Shown here: positions 44,698 through 54,659 of the stretch, in pieces
How the letters are laid out: every line of letters begins with the position of its first letter
Numbering within the stretch: the first letter of the stretch is position 1
Origin: Flaveria trinervia
Taxonomy: Eukaryota > Streptophyta > Magnoliopsida > Asterales > Asteraceae
Length of the DNA: 64,000 bases
Direction of reading: 5' to 3'
NCBI GenBank assembly: GCA_025506515.1
Contig: CM046452.1
Location: 41,925,874 to 41,989,873 of the forward strand
Notes under the pieces: model-generated
Seen by the model: the letters and a program-made list of their open reading frames with translations, nothing else
Databases searched by the model: none
Told to the model about the DNA's origin: nothing
Program-made: the position numbers and the translations under genes

Positions 44698-47281
44698 CTG
44701 TTACACAAAGATAGTAAACATTAGTACCATTGACTAAGGAAGTCATGAAAACCTTAAGCTTGAAGAAAATCTTTCTGTCATGCGATTGAGATTGTGCGAC
44801 TGAGTTCAGGCGTACGATGAACAGTGCGAAAGGAGTTCGGTCGTGCGATTGAACCGTGCGAAAGGGGTTCAGTCGTGCGATTGAACCGTACGAATGGGAC
44901 TCAGTCGTGCGATTGATCCCCTACGTACCTCTGATGTGCGACTGGGCTCCTACGTATATACCCTCATGCGGTTACACCAGTCGTGCGACTGAACTTCATA
45001 CGCATGGTTCAGTCATGCGTTTAAGCAGTTTGAGCCCTTCAGTCGTGCGACTAAAGTTCATCACTCTGTCCATTCGCATGATGTACTGACTGTTCAATTC
45101 AAAATCTCTTTTTCACCATTTTTTAGTTTTAGACATCGTTATCTGGTTCATTTGACTCGCAATACATTCTTAAACCACCTAACAACGTTACTTTCGTTTG
45201 TTTGAGTCATTTAGGTAGGTTATTTAGTCACTTAAGTCTCGGTTACTTTGCGAGTCCGAATGTACCGGTTTTTTCATCAAATTTAAAGTTATGGGAGTGC
45301 ATCTATACCGTAAATTACCTGTAGAGTCGATGTAGATGGTCAGTAATCAAGAAACGGGGGGTTTAGCGATAAATTGAAATTTTTGCAGAGTTGGGTTAAT
45401 TCGTGCGATTCAGGTGATTTTGAAGGTGGTGAGTCTCTGCGACCGACTCTCCTTCTATTTATATTAACCCTATATTCAATCGTGTGACTGAGCTCATACG
45501 CACCTTTCAGTCGTGCGAGTGGGACTCAGTCGTGCGATTGGTTCAATCGTCCTTCTTCAGTCGTCCGACTGAATCTCAGTCGTGCGACTGACTCACTCAT
45601 TCGCCCTTACTCATCCGACTGGGCCAATCGTATGGGCCATTCGGTTGAATAGTCCATATTCATTGTCCATCGTACGAATAGCTTCCATTCGTATGATTGG
45701 TCCATATGGATGGTCCATTCGTGCGAATAGGTCATATTATTAACTTTTTTGCCAATTTGAATATTTAACTTTTAAAATCCCTTTAATTGCAGATTTACGT
45801 TATGAGCAGTTGATCATCTTAGACATGATCGTTTTGACTTGAAAACCCTTTTATCACCTCATACGTGACTGATTTACCTTTTAATACATATGTGGTCATC
45901 TCAGACATGACCTTGTTAGTGAGTTGATCCCTTACTGATTTTCCTGATGTAATCCTACAAACAAACAACTAAAACAACTGACTAAATTAGAAAATTAAAC
46001 TAAAAATAAAAATTGTTTTTGCTTTTTGTGAGAGATAAGTCCTGAGATGGAAATCTACTGGATTTGGTTCGGATGGACGCTTTAACTTAGATTGACCATA
46101 CCTGGACCAATTCCATTTTGGAATCATACAGCCAGTTCAAATCAGTTTGGACTTGTTATCAAAATCTCTTGATGCTCAATTCTTGGTGTTCATCCAGATT
46201 CATTTGCAACTTTAGGAAATCATACTGAAGCTCGTAGATTACCACATTGAATCAACTTTCAAGAATTGCAGTCACAATGATTGTCAATATGTTTGTCCAC
46301 TTAAATCCATACATAGACTTTTGACCCAACTGGTGATTGTTTTAGTTTAATTATTTCAACTAACATTTGTGGATCCCGCGCTTATATGGTAAGCAACATT
46401 CCTCAGGAGCTTTTGAGCGGTCTACGGGTATTATTACAAGGAGAGACTATTCTTAGAGCTGTCAAAGAGAAGCCAGTCCTCAGGTCAGTGCCATCGCACA
46501 GCAGAGAGGCGACAAACAACAATGAATTCTAGAATATCTAGGTTATGCTTATCCTCAGGTCAGTGCCATCGCACAGCAGAGAGGCACACAACCTATCTCC
46601 TATTAGAGCAACTTAATTTTATGTTGCCCAAATGCACCAATAACATAAGTCATTAGCTTGATAGCATTTTTATTTCATTTTTCCGTGCTTTGCTCTATTT
46701 ATGGTCATCCGCACATATTTGTGGCGTTTACATGCTCATTTCCCCTTATTGGAATATAGTTGATTGTGTTAACCAGTGATAAGATGGGAGCCCACAGTTA
46801 GTTGAACCACTTAGTTTGATCTTGAGATCACCAGTCAGGTCTAATCATCTATTGTGTTGAATCTACCGACATATCAATTGTGGTCTAGCAACCTCTAGGT
46901 CTACTCTCATTGTGTTACCTTAAGAGTTACCAGTTTTTCTATCATCTTCCCTTTTATATTGCTTAGACAACATAGACTTATACTTTGAATTTTTGCACCT
47001 TTTCTAAATTAAAATTTCAAGGTCCCTCTTGATTTGTTCCTGTGTACTATCATATTCCAAAGGGTTTGAATCGGTATCACGGATACGATCTTCCTTATAT
47101 TAGCTTTCCACTCCTTCTACCTTTTTTTAATGTTAACTTGCTGACTTATTCTCCCCCTAAAATACTAAAATCATAACTGGTTTAATTATTTTAGGATTTT
47201 AATAGCCAGCAAAATAATATGAGTTTAAATTAAACAGACTAAAATAAACCAATAAAATAAAAGGAAAAAAATTTAACTAAC
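44698..47281. repeat. E3 pol-accessory spacer with palindromic motif arrays
   Basis: Two arrays of motifs such as GTTCAGTCGTGCGATTGAAC and CTCAGTCGTGCGACTGA lie at 44780-45070 and 45475-45735. A 34-base phrase is duplicated at 46477 and 46552. A polypurine-like tract (ctccccct) is at 47150. No coding region is supported; the few frames follow the repeats. Confidence 0.75.
46477..46585. repeat. Duplicated 34-base phrase in the E3 spacer
   Basis: TCCTCAGGTCAGTGCCATCG plus CACAGCAGAGAGGC is found at 46477-46510 and identically at 46552-46585 (period 75). Degenerate relatives occur in the E4 spacer (59198, 59538, 59578) and the E2 spacer (13864). Confidence 0.85.
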
Positions 47282-48890
47282 CTACATCGGACTACACATG
47301 ATCTCATCAGGAATAACATCACTTTTCTTTTTAACGCTGTTGACCTCTAGCAAATATTGAAAACGTGGTTTATCAAAGGCTTTAGTGTAAAGGTCAGCGC
47401 GTTGAAAATCAGTATTAATTTTTACCACATCAATTAAGTTCTTTTCAAAACAGTCTCGTATGAAATGGTATTTAATACCGATATGTTTGGTCTTAGGATG
47501 TTGGACCGGATTTTTAGTTACTGCAATTGCAGCAGAGTTATCAACACAAATAGGAGTAGAGGAGAACTTTAAACCGTAATCCCGCATTTGCTGTTGAATC
47601 CAGACTTTGTGAACAGCAACTTGCAGCAGCAACATATTCGGCTTCACAGGTGGACAATGCAACCGATGTCTGTTTCTTACACTGCCAAGTCACTAGTCTT
47701 CTCCCAAAGAATTGACACCCTGCGGATGTAGACTTGTAGTTCATCTTGCAGCCTCCGTAATCCGAGTCACTATACGCCGTGAGCTCAAAATCATCATCAT
47801 GAGGATACCACAACCCAAGTGTGGGTGTACCCTTTAGATAGCGAAAAATCCTTTTGACCCCGATCAGATGATTGACCTTAGGTTTAGCCTGATATCTAGA
47901 ACATAACATGTAGCATACATGATATCAGGTCTTGAAGCAGTGAGATACATGAGGGATCCAATCATTCCTCGGTACATCGTGGCATCTACAAGATCACCAT
48001 TTTCATCAGGTGCTATGTCGTGATTCGTAGCAAGTGGAGTACCAGCAGCAGATGCATTCTCCATGTCAAAGCGATTGAGAATGTCTCCTACGTACTTGGT
48101 CTGATGTAGAAAGATCCCATTTGATGTTTGATCCACCTGTAGCCTGAGAAAGAACTTCGTCTCCCCCATAGCACTCATCTCAAACTCTTTCTTCATAACT
48201 ACTTCAAACTCTTTGCATAACTCTTCGTTCTTTGAACCGAAAATTATGTCATCAACATAGATCTGTACGAGCAGTAGGTCGCCATCTTTCTCTTTAATGA
48301 ACAGCGTGCAGTCAATTACTCCCCTGCGAAAGTCGTGTTTCACAAGATGAGTAGAGAGTTTCTCATACCAAGCTCTTGGAGCTTGATGAAGCCCGTATAA
48401 AGCCTTGTCGAGCTTGAAGACTCTATCTCGATGATACGGATCCTCAAATCCCTCGGTTGACTTACATAGACTGTTTCTCTGATTCCCCATGAAGGAATGC
48501 ACTCTTCACATCTAATTGATAGATTTTAATCTTCATGTATGATGCATAGGTAAGGAATATACGAATGGCTTCCATCCGCCACGGGTGCAAACACCTCATT
48601 GTAATCAATCCCTCGACTTGGCGAAAACCCTGAACCACCAGTCGAGCTTTGTTCCTGATAATGACCCCTTGGTCATCATTCTTGCATTTCAAGACCCATT
48701 TGGTGCCAATTACTTTAGCACCTTTAGGTCTATCAACCAGAGTCCATACACCTAACTTCTTGAACTGGAGAAGTTCTTCTTGCATTGCACTCACCCACGC
48801 CTCATCATTTAGTGCTTCACTGACGTATTTTGGCTCAAATTGTGAGACAAAACACCGATAAGCACCATCATGAATATATCCCTTCTCCAT
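47282..48890 (-). pseudogene. Reverse transcriptase-RNase H of E3
   Basis: Motifs: SAMQEELLQFKKLGVWTLVD, GTKWVLKCKNDD, NKARLVVQGF, DVKSAFLHGE, KALYGLHQAPRAWYEKL, catalytic YVDD (QIYVDDIIFGS), GSLMYLTASRPDIMY, RNase H TAYSDSDYGG, TWQCKKQTSVALSTCEAEY and C-terminal VQHPKTKHIGIKYHFIRD. The highly conserved FFLGLQV reads FFLRLQV. Small indels near 48440-48480, 47900 and 47640 break the frame. Confidence 0.85.
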
Positions 48891-50151
48891 AACTAAGGCG
48901 TAATCAGCTGAGTATAGCTGATTTCGGGTTTGTACTCCTGATCTAACATCTCCAATGACATTGTCTAATAGATGATAGACGTTTAGCCGTGATCCTGGAG
49001 TAGTAGGAACAGCTACCTCAGAGCCAAGATTATGAACATTTGGTTCTGCATCTGAGGTAGTTGGAGTTTGAGGCTCTGAAGTCGAGGTTGCATCACTGGT
49101 AGATGCTTGTGGAGTTTCAGGAACTGGAACCTGTTCCTCCTGACTGAGTAGATGAATCTCCCTGTGAGCTAGATGTTGGTGTATTCAAGATATCATACAT
49201 CATTCGTATAGCTAACTCGTCATTCGAGGGAGAGAGAGAGATGTTGAAGGACTTGAAGAATCCATCATAGTCGAAAAAGTAGGTGGGTCCTTTGCCAGTA
49301 GGTGGTGTGGTATATCGCTGAACGCCAACATTACACCACACTTCTACTAGACCCGTTGAGTTGTTGTAAACTCGCTTGTTCGGTATGTTGTATCCTAGAA
49401 AGATGCCTTCATCTGCCTTCTCGCTGAATTTACCCTCTTGTGTCTTCTTCAGAAGTGTGCACGGCGCGCCAAATGGTTCGAGATACTCCAAGTTCGGTTT
49501 GCGTCTTTGTAGTAGCTCGTAACATGTCTTTCCGTGGCGCTTGACTATCAGGACTTGATTCAGTGTATAACATGCATTCGCCACTGCCTCATTCCAGAAT
49601 TGGATAGGCAGTTTCGAGTCTGCCAGCATAGTCCGTGCTGTCTCTATCAAGCTTCTGTTCTTTCTCTCAGCAACGCCATTCATCTGAGGTGTGTAGGCAG
49701 AAGTGAATTGATGCACAATTCCCTTTTCCTTGCAGTATGCCTCCATCCACTGGTTCTTGAATTCCGTTCCGTTGTCTGAGCGTACTTGTCTAACTTTCAG
49801 CTTGTAAAGAGATTCCAGTGTGGTTACCAACTCCTTGAATGATTCAAATGTTTCTGATTTCGATTTCAGAAACATTACCCAAGTGAACCTTGAGTAGTCA
49901 TCAGTGACCACAAAACAGTACAAGTCGCCTGCAATGCTCTTTGTACTGACTGGACCAAACAGATCCATGTGAAGAAGTTCAAGAGAAAGTTCTATTGAAT
50001 GAAATTTCTTTTCCGTATGAGACTTCTTTGTCTGTTTGCCTTTCTTGCAAGCTACACAAAAGTCAGGAAGCTGAAAGTTCTTGACATTAACTCCTCTTAC
50101 CAGATCCTTCTGAATCAAGTGATTCATCTTCCTTTGACTAATGTGTCCCAT
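48891..50151 (-). pseudogene. Integrase of E3
   Basis: One long frame (50151-49117). Zinc region: MGHISQRKMNHL with CVACKKGKQ. The catalytic triad is intact: Asp in LLHMDLFGP, Asp in RSDNGTEFKN, Glu in NGVAERKNRSLIE. The core continues through LADSKLPIQFW, ELLQRRKPN and FLGYNIPNKRVY, then a Ser/Thr-rich tail, with a stop near 49117. Bases 48891-49116 encode a Pro/Ser/Thr-rich linker in another frame. Confidence 0.88.
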
Positions 50152-50620
50152 TCTCCTATGCCAGGAGATGGAATCCTTTTCAGTAGCTTTAGATAGAAAA
50201 CACTAAACCTCATGATCCATTGTAGAAGCTGTTGACAGATCCAAGACATAAAGATCTTTATATCTTGAAGCAGTCATCAAAACTTGGTCCTCTGAGATCA
50301 CGTAGTCTTTCTTTAGTACGTAACACTTCTTGTTGTCGAAGATGACTTTAAATCCCTTATCACATATTTGGGAAACAAAAAGTAAGTTATTTTGTAGTTG
50401 TTGAACGTAGTTCACTTTATCAAACTTAACTTTCTGATTCCCCACTTCTCCCTGGGCTGTGATATAGCCACCCTTGTTTCCAGCAAACGAAACATGCCCT
50501 CCTTTTATTTGCTTGACGTTTGATAAAAGAGCTCTGTTTCCTGTCATGTGCCTGGATGCTTGTCTACTATCCACGTGTTAGTTTCAGCACTGTACCGAAC
50601 ACCCTGCACACGCAAAGTAA
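50152..50620 (-). pseudogene. Aspartic protease and pre-integrase region of E3
   Basis: The active-site region reads DSRQASRHMTGN where the E2 and E4 copies read DSGCSRHMTG, so the DSG is lost and three bases appear to have been gained. FAGNKGGYITAQGEV, NLLFVSQICDKGF and YKDLYVLDLS follow in the GAG-pre-integrase region. Processing by this copy is doubtful. Confidence 0.8.
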
Positions 50621-50819
50621 AGGATTAGTTTGGGTTAGGAACCCAAGCCTTTACTGGCTTGGGTTTCCCCGAGGCATCACACATTATAAATTCTACCCAT
50701 TGACCCTTAGAGGAAGAGGGTAGCTCAGGTTCCTTCTTGTCATTATTATCAGACACAGAGGATGTCTTCTCCTTCCATAATCCAGATTTGTGCAATGCCT
50801 ATTTGTGATAAACAGTCGA

Positions 50820-51533
50820 CTAACTTACAGGTTGAATTTTAGATTCACTAGTTCTTCTAGGGGGAGTCAGAGAAATCCTCTTAGAAGACCTAGGCTTTGA
50901 AACCTGAAGTTCAATCTTCTTCCTAGGTGTCTGATAGCAGTGACAATAGGAGGCAATGTGTCCATATTCACCACAATTGTTGCACGACTTGCTATCAACT
51001 TTATGATTAAACTTTCTTTGTGGAGAAATGTGTGACACTCTAGTAACATAACTCACTTTAGGTTTTGACTCTGGTTCTTTGGTTGTTTTCTCTGGTTTAA
51101 CAAAGTTAAATGTTTTAACCTGTTTAACATCCTTTTCTTTTTGGTTAATTGGTTTTTGACTTGAGATGTGTGAAAGATTAACCTTAGAAGTCTTTTTAGG
51201 TCCTGATTTGACTTTGTTTGACCCTGACTTTAAATTAGCCTTTTCACACTCCTTTTCCAGATTAACACAAGGCAATTTATCCTTTTCCTTTGAAGTGGTC
51301 TCCTTTTGTTTGTTTCCAGAGTCAAGAGATGAACATAAGGAATCTGGATCACTAACAAGAGGAGTAGTCACCATATGATCCTTGATGGGATTATTATTTA
51401 TCGGTCTAGTCTTAGCATTTATCAACATCTCAGATGGTGGTGGTACCACTTTATAACCCAATCCCTCCCCGTTGTTCCTTTCTCTCACTAAGTGTTGGAC
51501 TATGTGTGAAGAGCTAGTCCAACTGTGCAGTTT
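50820..51533 (-). pseudogene. Gag-protease linker with intact zinc knuckle, E3
   Basis: The frame 51488-50820 is Lys/Ser/Pro-rich and holds CNNCGEYGHIASYC, a complete C-x2-C-x4-H-x4-C knuckle, near 50990. It ends Ser/Arg-rich (PRRTSESKIQPVS). E2 and E4 have several knuckles here, E3 has one. Confidence 0.75.
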
Positions 51534-53461
51534 CTATTTTAATGAATTTACTTCTACTTCTAGAACTGCCTTTTGCTTCTTAGTGTCTTCTAGGGAGTTT
51601 AGATAATACCTAATGTCATTAGCTTGGTTAAAAGCAACTACTTCGGTTTCCCTAAGCTGTTTAGTCAAAAGGTCTATCTTTTCTTTATAGTTGTGCTCAT
51701 TTTGTTTTAATACCCTATTAGCCGCAGTGCATAGTTGCAAATCTTTTACTAAGTTATCATTATGATCTAATAACCTAGCAAATTTACCATCTATGCTATT
51801 CCTAAAGGTATCACAATCAGAACAAGCATGATTATTAAACATTTGGTCAGTAGTACTTACCTGAGTTGATTCAGAAGAGTTAGCCATCAACGCAGCATCA
51901 GATGTCTCTGGTTCAGGTGATTCTCTCTTTTCTGTCCCTGACGTGGTAGTCTCCTCTTTAGGCTTATAACTGACCTTGGTTGCAGTTGCTTCTTCAGTAT
52001 GTGACATTGCTATCTCAACTGCTAGATCTCCTTCACTAGCGGAATCACTGTCAATATCTTCTACACTTGCAATGTTTGATTCCCTTGGTGAGACAAACCT
52101 AAAGCTCCAATCCTGTCCTTCATCATCATGAGCAGTCAAGGCTTTTGAATCCTTGCTTGATGAAGTAGAACTGGTAGCTTGCTTGTCTTGACGAGTGAAG
52201 GACGAGAACGGGTTCCCGTTACTCGTCTTCTTAGGCTTGACACATTCTCTTTTGAAGTGCCCCTTCTCTCCATAGTTGAAGCAGGTCACTTTGCTCTTGT
52301 CAAAGCCGAAGGTGGTATCCTTAGTAGCTACTAAGTTCTGTCCGGTTTGTTTTACAAACTTCTTTGTCCTCTGGACAGCACTAGCTAAAGCCCACATTAT
52401 ATCCATCCTCTCAAGCTCCATTTCGTCCACCTGCTCGTAGTCCTCGTCTGCCAGATGGCAGTTTCCAATCTTTCCAGCAACAAGTTCATCATAAGAATGG
52501 ACCATTGCAGCCAAAAGATCCATGTGTTCTCGAGCTACATCCACGGTCACATTTCCGGGATTCTCGATCTTCAGTTTAGTAGCACTTGCTTCGGATCCAA
52601 TATAGTGGGAACAAGAAAGTCCCGACTTGTCTGATCCTGAAGGAGGTGCATGTGAAGGACCCGATGAGCTAGACACAAATGAAGTCCGGAGAGGTGCTCC
52701 AGATGTCTTAGCTTGAGGCGTGGCATTGTATAAAGCTGGATTTTGATAGTACGAAGACTTTTGAGCTCTGTATTTCATCCTAAGTGACTCTTCTCACAAA
52801 TTAAGAATGAAGTCATTAATATCCAGTTTTGCCAGCATTCCATTCTGTCTAAGATTAGACACGAATGAAGCCCACTTTTCAGGCAATCCGTCTGCAAAAT
52901 TAGTAACTTTCTCTTCCATGGTAGTAGCCACCCCATGTGTATGCAGTTCACTCATCAGATGGTAGAATCTATCTATAACATCGTCCAAACTCTCGTTTCC
53001 CATCGATGAGAAGTTATCAAATTCCTTCTTTAACTCCTTAGCCTTGATTGCCTTCAACGAAGCATTTCCGTCGTACCTCTTTTCTAGCTCATCCCAAAGT
53101 TTCTTGGACTGCTTATTTTCTGAGTACTGGTGGAATATGTCTTTAGGAATAGATTGTGTAATCAATGCATAAACTTTTTTTCTGCATTGTATTTGACTTT
53201 CTGCATGTCTGTCATCCCTCCTAACGTTAGCTTAACTCCATCAGCTCCCACCAGTGTACTATATCCAATCTCGATGGCTTCCCACAGATTCGGATCCACT
53301 CCGTTGAGGTAGATCTCAAAACGTTGTTTCCAGTGGGGAAACTCATCTAACGTCAAGAGCTTTGGTGGTTTATTATGATTACCTACCTCACTCTCAAGCA
53401 ACAGCAGGTTCTGTATCCTAGAGTCCTTTCCAGCAGTAAAGGCTGACATTTGATCTTCCAT
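51534..53461 (-). pseudogene. gag of E3
   Basis: The start at ATG 53461 (MEDQMSAFTAGKDSRIQNL) is followed by DEFPHWKQRFEIYLNG and GYSTLVGADG. A shift near 53163 leads to KLWDELEKRYDG, MGNESLDDVIDRFYHLMSEL and GLPEKWASFVSNL. A stop near 52794 is followed by the 52778-51534 frame with a coiled-coil end (LRETEVVAFNQANDIRYYLN). The nucleocapsid knuckle reads CFNYGEKGHFKREC: the second Cys is Tyr, so this knuckle is probably dead, in contrast to E1 and E2. Confidence 0.85.
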
Positions 53462-53950
53462 TTCGAATAACTCTAAGTCTAATAACTTTAAGTCTAATAA
53501 AACAAATTGTCACTGGGGCGACTGAAGGGTGCGAATGGTCTAGTCGTGCGTATGAACTCTACGATTGGTTCAATCGTGCGGCTGAACTAAGCGATTAGCT
53601 CAGTCGTGCGAATGAATCTAATGTGTATGAACAGTACGAACGAAAGGTTTAATCGTATGAATGGAGATGCGACTATGCACAATCGTGCGTCTGAGCAATG
53701 TGAATGAGGTCCAGTCGTGCGAATGGCTCACTCGTGCGACTCAAGCTGCTGTTTTGCGAAAATTTCTAGGTTAAACGTGTTTTAGCCGTAACAATTCGAA
53801 CTTTCACAAGGTCTAATCGCCTAAGTCCGTAGAAACCAAACTTTGATGAGCAGGAAACGTCCAAGATCACTTTTGACACAAAAGATTGCGTTTTTAGGGC
53901 AAAAACACAAGCTTTTTATCAATATTGATTGAATCACACGTAATCAAGAG
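53462..53950 (-). repeat. 5' leader of E3 with motif array
   Basis: Between primer site and gag, bases 53510-53750 carry another array of TCGTGCGACTGA-type words (AGTCGTGCGTATGAAC, CAATCGTGCGGCTGAAC, AGTCGTGCGAATGA). The rest (53750-53950) is a plain leader. Confidence 0.8.
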
Positions 53951-53968
53951 CCTATAGCTCTAATACCA
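53951..53968 (-). other. Primer-binding site of E3
   Basis: Element sense TGGTATTAGAGCTATAGG, two bases inside the LTR; initiator tRNA-Met type with one C/T difference from the other elements. Confidence 0.8.
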
Positions 53969-53970
53969 CT

Positions 53971-54659
53971 TGTTAGGACCTGGTATTTGAACGAAATACC
54001 TGGAGACTAGCGTGTAAACCAGATCAAATAGTGCGGAATCCTATTTGATTGGCGATCCAATCAGTGAGAACACACGAAGAATCAATAAAGAATTGAAACT
54101 AACGTTAGAAATCGATTGGGAATCGATCTAATGTGTTCTATGAACTTGGAGAATGAATTGGGAGGCTTTTGGACGGCTAGGGTACGTCTGGAGTCAAAAT
54201 AGAATTAAAAGCCCCCATTTTTCACGAATTAGGTTGTATTTATAGGTTGGTATTATTCAATCGTGCGACTGAATCATTAGTATGGTTCAGTCGTGCGATT
54301 GAACCATGCGGTTGATTCATCCGCACGACTGAGTGTTCAGTCGTGCGACTGAGCCATTCGTATGAAGTTATTCATGCTTATGGTCCATTCGCATGGGCCA
54401 TTCATTCGCATGGGCCATTCGCATGAGAACTTCATTATGTTAAGTTTGAATGTATTAATTAATAAACATTATGTGTAACCATTCAAACAATCGCTAACCT
54501 AATTAACCAATATAATATCAACTCATTAATGAAATATTAGTCATTACAAATCACAAACAAACAATATCATTTCATTAATCATATCAAATTACACCAGAAT
54601 CAGATAAACAAGATCTATTACATTTCATATCATGATCTAGGGACATATATGTATCAACA
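53971..54659 (-). repeat. 5' LTR of E3
   Basis: 689 bases, same ends as the 3' copy. It differs from it by about 13 substitutions and two indels. It holds motifs GTTCAGTCGTGCGATTGAAC and GTTCAGTCGTGCGACTGAGC at 54258-54350. Confidence 0.95.

Larger units (their letters stand above)
40227..54659 (-). mobile_element. E3: complete minus-strand Ty1/copia element nested in E4
   Basis: Full layout: 5' LTR 54659-53971, primer site 53968-53951, leader with motif array, gag 53461-51534, linker and knuckle to 50820, protease, integrase, RT/RNase H to 47282, spacer, accessory ORF 44697-40912, polypurine tract 40907-40897, 3' LTR 40896-40227. Flanks are GTAAC and TTAAC, a 5-bp duplication with one difference. 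By eye the LTRs differ at about 13 positions, mostly transitions, plus two small indels (about 2%), so it is young relative to the host element. Confidence 0.92.
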
